This document shows positions 5,566 through 12,500 of a stretch of DNA of 12,500 nt, piece after piece (positions within the stretch are counted from its first letter, which is position 1; the number at the start of each line of letters is the position of its first letter). This DNA is from Wenzhouxiangella sp. (GTDB lineage Bacteria > Pseudomonadota > Gammaproteobacteria > Xanthomonadales > Wenzhouxiangellaceae), in NCBI GenBank assembly GCA_021767625.1, contig JAASTB010000035.1, forward strand, positions 1-12,500, in the 5' to 3' direction. The notes beneath the pieces are model-generated. The model ran no database searches, had not been told where the DNA came from, and was given only the letters and a program-made list of their open reading frames with translations. Made by a program: the position numbers and the translations under genes.

Positions 5566-6726
5566 TTGAAGCATGCTGAATTGCCCTGCCAACCGGCAGA
5601 GGAAGAATCCGTCCGCGCCGCGCAACGGGCGGTCGAGCAGGCCAGGTACCTGGATTCCGCGTCGACCATCGAAGAAGCCTGCTCCAAGTGTGCGCAAAAT
5701 CACGTTCTGGGCTTCGACACCGAGTTCGTTCGCGAGCGCACCTTTTACGCCCGGCCCGGCCTGGTCCAGATCAGCGACGGTCGCGAGGTCTGGCTGATCG
5801 ATGTCGTCGCCGTACCCCGTTCCGAGGCCCTGGGCGCCCTCCTGGCCGGAGAGGGAACAGTCAAGGTGCTTCACAGCGTCGGCGAGGACCTCGAGATCCT
5901 GCACGCCGTCGGTGGACGCTGGCCGAGCCCGCTGTTCGATACGCAGGTTGCCGCCGCGATGCTCGGCCAGCCGCTCCAGCAGCGTTACGAGCACCTGGTC
6001 GAGTCGGCGCTGGGCGTCGAACTCGACGGCGGCAAGGCCCGCAACGACTGGTGCAAGCGTCCGCTGGCCGAGGAGCTGCTGCATTACGCCGCCGAGGACG
6101 TCATCTGGCTGCCGAGACTCAAGGAGCATCTCGAGGACCTGCTCGATCGCGCCGGCCGGCTCGAATGGCACCGCGAAGACTGCGCCCGAATCGTCGAACG
6201 CGCTCGCGCCGGGGACACGGCACCGGCGCTCGGCCGGGTCAAAGGCGCCGCACGCCTGGACACACCGGCACTCGCCCGGCTCCAGGCCTTGGCCGACTGG
6301 CGCGAGCAGGTCGCCCGCCAAAAGGACCTACCGAGGCGCTTCGTCATGACCGACGACAAGTTGATCGAGCTCGCCCAGGCGAGCACCAAGCAGCTGGAGG
6401 ATGTTCTCCGGAAACTTCCGGGCGGGCAACGCAGGCGCTTCGGCGCGGCCATTCAGGAAAGCCTGGAAAGCGTCGACGTCGGGGACTTCGAACGGCCGGA
6501 GTGGCTCGATCCGCTGGCGCCCGAGGATCGCGAACGCGTGGCAGTGGCGCAGAAGGCGGTTCGATCGATCGCCGAGGAACTGGGAATCGAGCCGGCGGTA
6601 ATCGCCAGCAAGAAGGAACTGACGCGACTGATCCGCGGAGAGAAACCAGACTGGCTGGACGGCTGGAGAAGCCGGGTTCTCGCCGGGCGTCTCGAAGGCG
6701 CTTCTGTTAGTATTTCGGCTCCCTGA
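5566..6726 (+). CDS. rnd: Ribonuclease D
   Basis: This 386-residue 3'-5' exoribonuclease trims tRNA 3' ends in the cytoplasm. The DEDDy active site is complete: Asp51 and Glu53 in FDTEFVRERTFY, Asp108 in HSVGEDLEIL, and Tyr174 and Asp178 in YAAEDVIWLP. One HRDC domain follows at about 233-312 (LARLQALADWREQVARQKDLPRRFVMTDDKLIELA), with a second, weaker HRDC-like region near 330-380, as in known RNase D. The length is normal, but about 20 extra residues precede the first motif compared with the E. coli enzyme. The TTG start is supported by the GGAGA site; the first tens of residues may be non-conserved. The gene is divergent from the SUMF-domain gene and ends 22 bases before tRNA-Arg, so co-transcription with a tRNA it could process is possible. 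Confidence 0.95.
   Translation: MKHAELPCQPAEEESVRAAQRAVEQARYLDSASTIEEACSKCAQNHVLGFDTEFVRERTFYARPGLVQISDGREVWLIDVVAVPRSEALGALLAGEGTVKVLHSVGEDLEILHAVGGRWPSPLFDTQVAAAMLGQPLQQRYEHLVESALGVELDGGKARNDWCKRPLAEELLHYAAEDVIWLPRLKEHLEDLLDRAGRLEWHREDCARIVERARAGDTAPALGRVKGAARLDTPALARLQALADWREQVARQKDLPRRFVMTDDKLIELAQASTKQLEDVLRKLPGGQRRRFGAAIQESLESVDVGDFERPEWLDPLAPEDRERVAVAQKAVRSIAEELGIEPAVIASKKELTRLIRGEKPDWLDGWRSRVLAGRLEGASVSISAP
6705..6713 (+). promoter_or_regulatory. Possible extended -10 promoter for tRNA-Arg
   Basis: TGTTAGTAT (TG one base before the -10 hexamer TAGTAT) lies in the last codons of rnd, 36 bases before the tRNA. Transcription would begin near 6720. No good -35 box is seen at the proper distance, consistent with an extended -10 type but leaving the call weak. 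Confidence 0.35.
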
Positions 6727-6748
6727 CGAACAAGCCTTCGAATTCAAC

Positions 6749-6825
6749 GCCCCGGTAGCTCAGCAGGATAGAGCAGCCGCCTCCTAAGCGGCAGGTCACA
6801 GGTTCGACTCCTGTCCGGGGCGCCA
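6749..6825 (+). tRNA. tRNA-Arg (anticodon CCT)
   Basis: This is a 77-base class I tRNA with encoded CCA. The acceptor arms GCCCCGG and CCGGGGC pair perfectly, with discriminator G. The D-arm is GCTC...GAGC. The anticodon stem GCCGC/GCGGC encloses CTCCTAA with the anticodon CCT at 6783-6785. The T-arm ACAGGTTCGACTCCTGT is intact. It reads the rare AGG codon. It lies 22 bases after rnd and 31 bases before the end of the convergent acyltransferase gene; no integrase and no duplicated 3' end are seen nearby. Confidence 0.97.
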
Positions 6826-6856
6826 TTCTTCTCAGCTCGGACATCCCGGCCCGACA

Positions 6857-8806
6857 TCAGGGCTCGGAGACTAAATCCGCGAGCGCCTCCGTCCAGCCGA
6901 TGCGGTCGACTCGCCGGGCAAAAAAGCGGGCGCCCTGCAGGGTGTGGTGGCCATAGTCGTAGAAGTGCTTCCGGTACTGCTCATCGATGGCGTGACACAC
7001 CGCCTCTGCGTCGGAACACACGTAATCCATACGATCGAGGTACGGCAGCGCGTGCGCTTCGGCAACGGCCTGCAGCGACCGGTTTATCTGCTCGAGTCCG
7101 GGTCGCCTGCCCTCGCCCGCGCTGTAGCTCTCGAAGTGCGCCTGGTTGACGCGACGCGCCATGTCCACATTGCGCAGTTCGATTTCGGGATCGTGATAGG
7201 CCTCGAGCAATATCACGTCGGCCATTGTCCGATCGCCGTACTCCTCGAACTCGAAGATGTTGTTGACGATCACCACTTGCTTGTCGTCGGTCTCCATCAA
7301 TCCAAGCGCGTCCTCGAGCGCAGCGACATCGTCATTCTTGTAGCGCGAAGCGATGATCACGACACGCGCATGTTCATAGTTCTCACTCGAATAGAATTCA
7401 TGCAATGGGTCGTCAAGGTCGGTCAACTGTGCGCCGAACCGGGCCAGCTGGAAACGTGAATTGAAGTCCTCGCTGAAGCTCAGGATGTTGTAGATATCCT
7501 TGGAGTGCGAATTGCCGACGACCAGAACCGGTATGCGGTTGTCCGAAGGGTCGAACCACAGGTGGCGGTCGAAGGGATTGCCCTCCACGTTGTAGTCCGC
7601 ATCTCCCGCCCGGGCTCTCAGCGGCTGCCAGCTCTCCTCCTGCAGTGCCCGGTTGTCGGGCCTGAATTGCCTGAGCTCCGGCATGTCGTAGTCGCGAGGC
7701 ATGACGCCGTTATTGACATGGGCGTAGTATCCCGCGCCAGAGAATGCGGCAATCAGGACAGCCGAAGCCCCGAAGATGAACCGGCGGGAGAAACGCTCCC
7801 GATCGCGAAAGGGGCGCTCGACGAATCGCCAGCTTGCCCAGGCGGCGAGCAGCGAGAACGACGCCAGCAGCAACAGGGCCGCCACGGAAGCCTCCCCGAG
7901 ATGGTAGTGGCGGTAGAAGGCGAACGCCGGCTGGTGCCAGAGATATGCGCTGTAGCTGATCAGGCCGATCCCCACGAGCATTCGCCGGCTGAGCAGGCGC
8001 TGTACCAGAGACCCTTCGCGGGCGAACAGTATGATCATGGCCGTGCCAACTGTCGGCACCAGCGCATGCACGCCCGGGAAGGGCGTGGCGGCATCGAAAG
8101 CGAACACCGCGCCCAGGATCAGGAAGAGACCTGCAAAGGCGAACAGGTCATCGAGCCCCGGGCACGCAGTCATCCGGGGGGCCAGGAACGCACAGAAGGA
8201 GCCCAGCAACAGCTCCCAGCCGCGGAAGGGAATCAGGTAGAAGCCGGCCATCGGGGCATGCGCAGCCGCCCATCCGGATGCGCCGAGACTGAGGAAGAAG
8301 AGAACGGCCAGGCACGCCAGCAGGGTGCGCGTGCCGAAGCGCCACAGCAGCATGAGCAACAACGGAAACAGGATGTAGTACTGTTCCTCGACCGCCAGGC
8401 TCCAGGTATGGAGCAGCGGATTCATTTCCGAGGCCGTCGCGAAATAGCCGCTCTTGAGCCACAACAGGATGTTGGAGGAAAACAGGGCCGTGGCCGTCAT
8501 GTTCTGCCCGAAGGCCTCCATCTGGCTGGGGTACAGCAGGAACCAGGCAAACGGCAGGCAAGCGACCATGACCAGGAACAGCGCCGGCAGGATCCGTCGC
8601 GCTCGTCGCTCGTAGAAGTGGACCAGGCTGAAGCGCCCCTGGCTCATCTCGCGCGTGATGATGGTCGTGATCAGGTAGCCGCTGATCACGAAAAAGACAT
8701 CCACGCCCACGTAGCCGCCGCTGAATGGCGGCAGGCCGGCGTGGAATAGAATGACGGGAAGCACGGCAACGGCTCGCAGGCCGTCGACCTCTGCGCGATA
8801 TTTCAT
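6857..8806 (-). CDS. Membrane O-acyltransferase (acyltransferase-3, OafA/YrhL type) fused to SGNH domain
   Basis: The protein has 649 residues. Residues 4-340 are a polytopic acyltransferase-3 domain with about ten membrane helices and the family signatures: RAEVDGLRAVAVLPVILFH (catalytic His22), GGYVGVDVFFVISGYLI, FYERRARRILPA and TWSLAVEEQYY. After a final helix near 347-362, the periplasmic C-terminal part is an SGNH esterase/transferase-like domain with block I VVGNSHSKD (Ser433) and block V DYGHHTLQGA (Asp617, His620). Known fusions add acetyl groups to O-antigen, exopolysaccharide or peptidoglycan; the membrane half hands the acyl group to the SGNH half. The substrate here is unknown. 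The ATG at 8806 fits the family start and has GGAGA at 8818-8822; the longer frame from TTG 8845 adds 13 unconserved residues. It stands alone, with no polysaccharide genes in the window. Confidence 0.93.
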   Translation of the reverse strand: MKYRAEVDGLRAVAVLPVILFHAGLPPFSGGYVGVDVFFVISGYLITTIITREMSQGRFSLVHFYERRARRILPALFLVMVACLPFAWFLLYPSQMEAFGQNMTATALFSSNILLWLKSGYFATASEMNPLLHTWSLAVEEQYYILFPLLLMLLWRFGTRTLLACLAVLFFLSLGASGWAAAHAPMAGFYLIPFRGWELLLGSFCAFLAPRMTACPGLDDLFAFAGLFLILGAVFAFDAATPFPGVHALVPTVGTAMIILFAREGSLVQRLLSRRMLVGIGLISYSAYLWHQPAFAFYRHYHLGEASVAALLLLASFSLLAAWASWRFVERPFRDRERFSRRFIFGASAVLIAAFSGAGYYAHVNNGVMPRDYDMPELRQFRPDNRALQEESWQPLRARAGDADYNVEGNPFDRHLWFDPSDNRIPVLVVGNSHSKDIYNILSFSEDFNSRFQLARFGAQLTDLDDPLHEFYSSENYEHARVVIIASRYKNDDVAALEDALGLMETDDKQVVIVNNIFEFEEYGDRTMADVILLEAYHDPEIELRNVDMARRVNQAHFESYSAGEGRRPGLEQINRSLQAVAEAHALPYLDRMDYVCSDAEAVCHAIDEQYRKHFYDYGHHTLQGARFFARRVDRIGWTEALADLVSEP

Positions 8807-8833
8807 GGGTATCGATTTCTCCGGGGCGCGGGC

Positions 8834-8839
8834 ATCATA
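8834..8839 (-). promoter_or_regulatory. Possible -10 box of the acyltransferase gene
   Basis: TATGAT on the - strand is a five-of-six -10 match located 27 bases before the ATG at 8806, giving a leader of about 20 bases that keeps the GGAGA ribosome site. The -35 region is poor and overlaps the inverted repeat at 8842-8881, so the promoter is uncertain or activator-dependent. Confidence 0.3.
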
Positions 8840-8841
8840 CG

Positions 8842-8881
8842 CCAAGCGCTCCGTCGCTGCAGGCGAGCCGAGACGGCTTGG
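8842..8881. repeat. Imperfect inverted repeat in the FMN reductase-acyltransferase gap
   Basis: CCAAGC (8842-8847) pairs with GCTTGG (8876-8881). After a 4-base bulge, CGTC (8852-8855) pairs with GACG (8872-8875), giving about 10 base pairs. A smaller alternative hairpin AGCCG-AGA-CGGCT lies at 8866-8878. It starts 3 bases beyond the FMN reductase stop on the - strand. There is no T-run, so it may be a weak terminator, a transcript-end stabiliser, or a site upstream of the acyltransferase promoter. Confidence 0.35.
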
Positions 8882-8884
8882 GGG

Positions 8885-9424
8885 CTACCGGGTGAAGGCC
8901 CTGAAGCTCTCGATCCAGCGATCGACCTGACTTGCCAGTTTCTGTTCGACCGAACCGTCGTCGCCGAACAGATCACCCGCGCGGGAGACCCGGAGATAGC
9001 CGGGATGCAAGTGGCAGCCCAGCTGACGGAGGTTGATCAAGGCACCCGCCTGGGCGAAGGCCGTTCCCCAGGCGCCGGGGGTGGCGCCGACGAGCCCCGT
9101 CGGCCGACCGCCGAAAGTCGGCTTCATTTCGTCGCCGGGTCGCGTCAACCAATCGAGCGCATTCTTCAGCACCCCCGGCATCGACGCGTTGTACTCCGGG
9201 GTGACGATGATCAGGCCGTCGGCGGCCTTGATGTGCGAGCGCAGAGACTCGACCGCGGCGGGTATGCCGCTCGACGCTTCCAGGTCCCCATCGTAGAGCG
9301 GAATGCCGTGAAGCGTTTGCACACTGACACTGACTTCCGGCGATGCGCGATCGGCAATCAGATGCGCCAGTCGCGTGTTGAAGGATTCTTTCCGGAGACT
9401 GCCGGAAATCGCGATCCACTGCAT
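8885..9424 (-). CDS. NAD(P)H-dependent FMN reductase family protein
   Basis: This 179-residue flavodoxin-like protein reduces FMN, and in relatives quinones, chromate or azo dyes, at the expense of NAD(P)H in the cytoplasm. The phosphate-binding loop GSLRKESFNTRL (8-19) and the flavin-contacting TPEYNASMPGVLKNALDWLTRP (75-96) are both intact, as is the GATPGAWGTAFAQ loop near 113-125. The length is normal for the ChrR/SsuE-like group; which substrate it uses cannot be read from the sequence. The start ATG at 9424 lies 1 base after the RND permease stop (TGA-C-ATG), with GGAG at 9432-9435 inside the end of that gene, so the two genes are almost certainly co-transcribed and probably translationally coupled. 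The link suggests a detoxification role such as quinone or electrophile stress; this is inference. Confidence 0.92.
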   Translation of the reverse strand: MQWIAISGSLRKESFNTRLAHLIADRASPEVSVSVQTLHGIPLYDGDLEASSGIPAAVESLRSHIKAADGLIIVTPEYNASMPGVLKNALDWLTRPGDEMKPTFGGRPTGLVGATPGAWGTAFAQAGALINLRQLGCHLHPGYLRVSRAGDLFGDDGSVEQKLASQVDRWIESFRAFTR

Positions 9425-9425
9425 G

Positions 9426-12400
9426 TCAGGACTCCGTTGAAATGTCTGTTGCGGTTCGTCGCCGCCCGATCCGCTGCTCGACCAGCGAGTAGGCGGCCGG
9501 AACGACGACCAGGGTCAGCAGAGTCGAACTCAGCATACCCCCGATGACCGCGACCGCGAGCGGTCCGTTGGTGTCGGCGCCGGCTCCGAGGCCAAGCGCG
9601 GGCGGCAGCAGGGCCAGGATGACGGTGAACGACGTCATCAGGACCGGCCTCAGTCGAACCGGACAGGCATTGCTCAGGGCTTCGTCGACACCCTGCCCCT
9701 GCTCGCGGTACTGGTTGGCCAGGTCGACGAGCAAGATGGAATTCTTCGCCACCAGACCCACGAGAAGCACCATGCCGATCATCGAGTAGATATTCAGTGA
9801 ATGCCCGGTCAGCCAGAGCAGGAAGACGCCACCGATGACGGCCAGTGGCTGGGCGGTCATTACGATCAGGGGCTGGATGAACGAGTTGAACTGGCTCGCG
9901 AGCACGATATAAACGAGGACGACGGCCAGCACAAAGGCGAACAGGACGTAGCCGACGGTCTGCTGAAACTCTCGGGCCTGGGCCTTGTAGGCCACCTGGT
10001 AGCCGAGCGGAAGTATGTCTTCGGCCGCCGCGTTGATGGCGCTGACCGCCTCGCCGAGCGGCATGTCCGGGTTGCCGTAGAAGTCCGCGGAGTAGTTGAG
10101 ATCGAAACGGGTGATCACAGCCGGCCCCACCGTCTCACGAGCCCGAGCCAGCGAGTCGAAGCGCACAAGCGCGCCCTCGGCCGAACGCAGGTAGATCCGC
10201 CCCAGGTCGGCAGGCTGGGTCACCTCGCCTTCAGCGGCCTTGACCCGGATATCGTAGCGCTCGCCGTCTCCGGGCTCGTCGTTGTAGCGGGCGATGTCGT
10301 ACCCTCCCACGAGCATGTTGACGGCGAAGGCGACGTCCGCCGAACTCAGGCCGGCTTCGGCGGTCCGCACGCGGTCCACCTCGATGTCGAGTTGCGGCAG
10401 ATCGAGCTGCAGATCCAGGTCGAGGCGCCCCATGCCTTCGATGTCTTCGAGGCGCTCGCGCATGCGGCCGGCCAGTTCGGCGACGCGTTCCAGATCCGGA
10501 CCGTTGATGACGAATTGCAGGGGATCGCCCCGCTGACCGCCGACGATGGAAGGCGGTGCGGCGAAGGCCAGCACCCCGGGAATTCCGGCCAACTCCTTCC
10601 TCAGTTGATCCAGGAAGACCTGCTGCGATCGCTCTCGCTCGGCACGGTCGACCATCCGAACGAAAGCGATACCGCGATTGACTTCGCCGGCTTCGCCCAG
10701 TCCGATTGCCGTGAAATAGGTCCGTATCTCCTCGTGTTCGCCGAGGACCTGCTCGATCTTCCCCAGATACCGATCGGTCGCCTCGATACCCGTGCCCAGG
10801 GGCGCCCGGAAGGAAACGACGAACCGGCCTTCGTCCTCCTCGGGCACGAACTCCTTGTCGATATCGACCAGGAAGAAGCCCGAAGTGAGCACGACCAGCG
10901 TGGCCAGGGCCAGCACACGCCAGCGGCGAGCCAGGCTCCAGCCCAGCGCCCGCCTGTAAGTCTCGCTCATGGACTCGAAGAAACGATCCAGGGCATGGTA
11001 GAGCCGACCGTGCTCCTGTCCCTTGCGGCGGACCCTGAGAAAGCGGGAGCTGAGCATGGGCGTCAGCGTAAGCGACACCACCGCGGATGCCAGCACACCC
11101 ACGGTCACCGTCACGGCGAACGACTCGAAGAAACGGCCGATGATGCCGCCGAGGAAGATCACCGAGGCGAAGATGGAAACCAGGGTCAGTGTCGTGGCGA
11201 TGATCGCGAAGAAGACCTGGTTGCTGCCGCCGATGGCCGCCTCGATCGGATCCGGGGTTTCCTCCTCGCGAAAGCGATAGATGTTCTCCAGCACCACAAT
11301 GGCATCGTCGACGACCACGCCGATCAGCAGAAGCAACCCCAGCAGGGTCATGGTATTGAAGGTATAGCCCAGTGCGTAGATGGCCGCTACGGCCGCCAGC
11401 AGCGAAACGGGAATGGCAAGCGCGATGATCACGGTGCCCCGCCAGGTGCGCAGGAAGAACAGCACCACCAGCGCGGCAAGCAAGGTCCCTTCCAGCAGGT
11501 GGTCCTCGAGGGCCTGCACGATCTCCTCGATCAGCTCGGAGTCGTCGGACGCGATCTTTATCGTCATGCCGGGCGGAAGCTGCGGAATGATCTGCTCGTC
11601 GAGCCTTCTTCGCACTTCTTCCACGATGGCCACGGTGTTGGTGCCGGCAATCTTGACGATGCCCAGACCCACCGTGGGCTCTCCCATGAAGCGGGCGATG
11701 GAACGATTGTCCGCCAGGCCGTCGACCACCTCGGCAAAGTCGGAAATGCGGATGGGCGCACCATCGACGTGACGCACGACCATGCCCTCCAGCGCTCGGG
11801 GCGAATGGTATTCGAGGTCGAGTTTCACCAGGGACTCGGTCGAACCGGCGACCAGGAATCCGCCGGGGAACTGAACATGCTCGGTAGCGAACGCCGCACG
11901 AATATCCTGGGCAGTCACGCCGAGTGCGGCCATGCGCTCGAGATCGACTTCCACTCGAATGGTGCGCGCGCGCCGCCCCCCAATGCGCACCTCGCCGACA
12001 CCGTCGATCGTCTCGAGCCGCTTGCGGATGACGTTGTCGGCGTACTGGTTGAGCTGCTGCAGCGTCCGATCTCCCTGCAGCGAGATCCACATGATGGCGC
12101 TGGCGCCGGCCTCGACCTTGGCCACGACCGGGGGGTCGGCGTCCTCGGGCAATTCGCGGACGACCTGGTTGACCTTGGCCTGCACCTCGTTGAACGCCAC
12201 GTCGATATCCTTGGCCAGGTTGAAGGTGACGATGACGTTGGACACCCCCGGCGAGGAGTTGGACTGGATGTAGTCGATGCCGGGCACGCTGTTGACCGCA
12301 CCTTCCACGATGTTGGTGATGCTGGCATCGACAATCTCCGGGCTGGCGCCCGGCAACACCGTCGTGATGGAGACAACCGGGAACTCGATCTCGGGAAAGC

Positions 12401-12500
12401 GATCCACGCCAATGGAACGGAAGCCGATCAGGCCGAAGAGGACCATGACGGCCGAGATCATCCAGGCCAGCACATGCCGGCGGATTGACAACTCCGGCAG
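9426..12500 (-). CDS. RND-family efflux permease (HAE1/AcrB type), first codons missing
   Basis: There are 1024 visible residues of a proton-driven inner-membrane efflux pump that works with a periplasmic adaptor and an outer-membrane channel. The visible N-terminus LPELSIRRHVLAWM is the family start minus one or a few residues, so the gene begins just beyond the right edge; the TTG at 12491 is an internal Leu. TM1 is followed by the first large periplasmic loop (VLPGASPEIVDASITN and on), then TM2-TM6 with the proton-relay pair VVVDDAIVVLENIYRFRE (Asp398, Asp399), the second periplasmic loop, and TM7-TM12 with the conserved Lys919 in LLVGLVAKNSILLVDLAN. The length matches AcrB/MexB-type pumps. 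The substrate is unknown. The adaptor gene usually precedes the permease and would be beyond the edge. FMN reductase follows after 1 base. Confidence 0.95.
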   Translation of the reverse strand: MPELSIRRHVLAWMISAVMVLFGLIGFRSIGVDRFPEIEFPVVSITTVLPGASPEIVDASITNIVEGAVNSVPGIDYIQSNSSPGVSNVIVTFNLAKDIDVAFNEVQAKVNQVVRELPEDADPPVVAKVEAGASAIMWISLQGDRTLQQLNQYADNVIRKRLETIDGVGEVRIGGRRARTIRVEVDLERMAALGVTAQDIRAAFATEHVQFPGGFLVAGSTESLVKLDLEYHSPRALEGMVVRHVDGAPIRISDFAEVVDGLADNRSIARFMGEPTVGLGIVKIAGTNTVAIVEEVRRRLDEQIIPQLPPGMTIKIASDDSELIEEIVQALEDHLLEGTLLAALVVLFFLRTWRGTVIIALAIPVSLLAAVAAIYALGYTFNTMTLLGLLLLIGVVVDDAIVVLENIYRFREEETPDPIEAAIGGSNQVFFAIIATTLTLVSIFASVIFLGGIIGRFFESFAVTVTVGVLASAVVSLTLTPMLSSRFLRVRRKGQEHGRLYHALDRFFESMSETYRRALGWSLARRWRVLALATLVVLTSGFFLVDIDKEFVPEEDEGRFVVSFRAPLGTGIEATDRYLGKIEQVLGEHEEIRTYFTAIGLGEAGEVNRGIAFVRMVDRAERERSQQVFLDQLRKELAGIPGVLAFAAPPSIVGGQRGDPLQFVINGPDLERVAELAGRMRERLEDIEGMGRLDLDLQLDLPQLDIEVDRVRTAEAGLSSADVAFAVNMLVGGYDIARYNDEPGDGERYDIRVKAAEGEVTQPADLGRIYLRSAEGALVRFDSLARARETVGPAVITRFDLNYSADFYGNPDMPLGEAVSAINAAAEDILPLGYQVAYKAQAREFQQTVGYVLFAFVLAVVLVYIVLASQFNSFIQPLIVMTAQPLAVIGGVFLLWLTGHSLNIYSMIGMVLLVGLVAKNSILLVDLANQYREQGQGVDEALSNACPVRLRPVLMTSFTVILALLPPALGLGAGADTNGPLAVAVIGGMLSSTLLTLVVVPAAYSLVEQRIGRRRTATDISTES

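Noticed and set aside
6749..8806. Genomic island integrated at tRNA-Arg
   Set aside because: I see no integrase, no direct repeat of the tRNA 3' end, and no clear change in base composition in the window.
8807..8845. Upstream TTG start (8845) for the acyltransferase
   Set aside because: The added 13 residues are not like the family start, and the ATG at 8806 immediately precedes the conserved RAEVDGLRA motif.
9801..12488. Very long open frame (895 codons) on the + strand opposite the RND permease
   Set aside because: It is rich in His, Gln, Asp and Gly, typical of the antisense of a GC-rich gene. It has no recognisable domain, and the opposite strand encodes a complete RND permease.
12489..12491. 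TTG as the start codon of the RND permease
   Set aside because: The codons before it (LPE) continue the conserved RND N-terminus LPELSIRR, so this TTG is an internal Leu and the start is off the right edge.

Overview
This looks like a chromosomal window from a high-GC gammaproteobacterium that oxidises sulfide. The pairing of a Xanthomonadales-type MetX/serine O-succinyltransferase with an Acidithiobacillus-like type I sulfide:quinone oxidoreductase suggests a Xanthomonadales/Chromatiales relative. The very acidic exported protein would fit a saline habitat (for example a Wenzhouxiangella-like organism). This placement is inference from remembered protein families, not from a marker gene. I see no insertion sequence, integrase, phage gene, rRNA or CRISPR array, and no gene-free stretch longer than about 160 bases.

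Left part (1-3500): the 5' end of a photolyase-related gene reads leftwards off the edge and is divergent from a two-gene operon on the + strand. That operon encodes a MetX-family acyltransferase, probably a serine or homoserine O-succinyltransferase. Its stop codon overlaps the start of a cysteine-dioxygenase-type thiol dioxygenase by 4 bases. A tRNA-Leu(CAA) follows. Converging on it is sqr, a type I sulfide:quinone oxidoreductase with all three redox cysteines, driven by a well-formed promoter that lies inside a perfect inverted repeat (probable repressor operator). The left third therefore has a sulfur theme: making a cysteine precursor, oxidising cysteine or a similar thiol, and oxidising sulfide.

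Middle (3500-6860): an exported acidic protein with a helical repeat region and a C-terminal sulfatase-modifying-factor-like domain that lacks the catalytic cysteines. It ends in a 10-bp GC hairpin and is divergent from rnd (RNase D). rnd is followed after 22 bases by tRNA-Arg(CCT), so a tRNA-trimming nuclease sits directly upstream of a tRNA gene.

Right part (6857-12500), all on the - strand: a membrane O-acyltransferase fused to an SGNH domain, probably modifying surface polysaccharide. Upstream of it is a pair in which an RND-family efflux permease (its first codons lie beyond the right edge) is followed after 1 base by an NAD(P)H-dependent FMN reductase.

The best candidates for something under-described are the acyltransferase-thiol dioxygenase coupling, the dioxygenase's eukaryote-like Cys/Tyr cofactor pair, the sqr operator, and the cysteine-free SUMF-domain protein.
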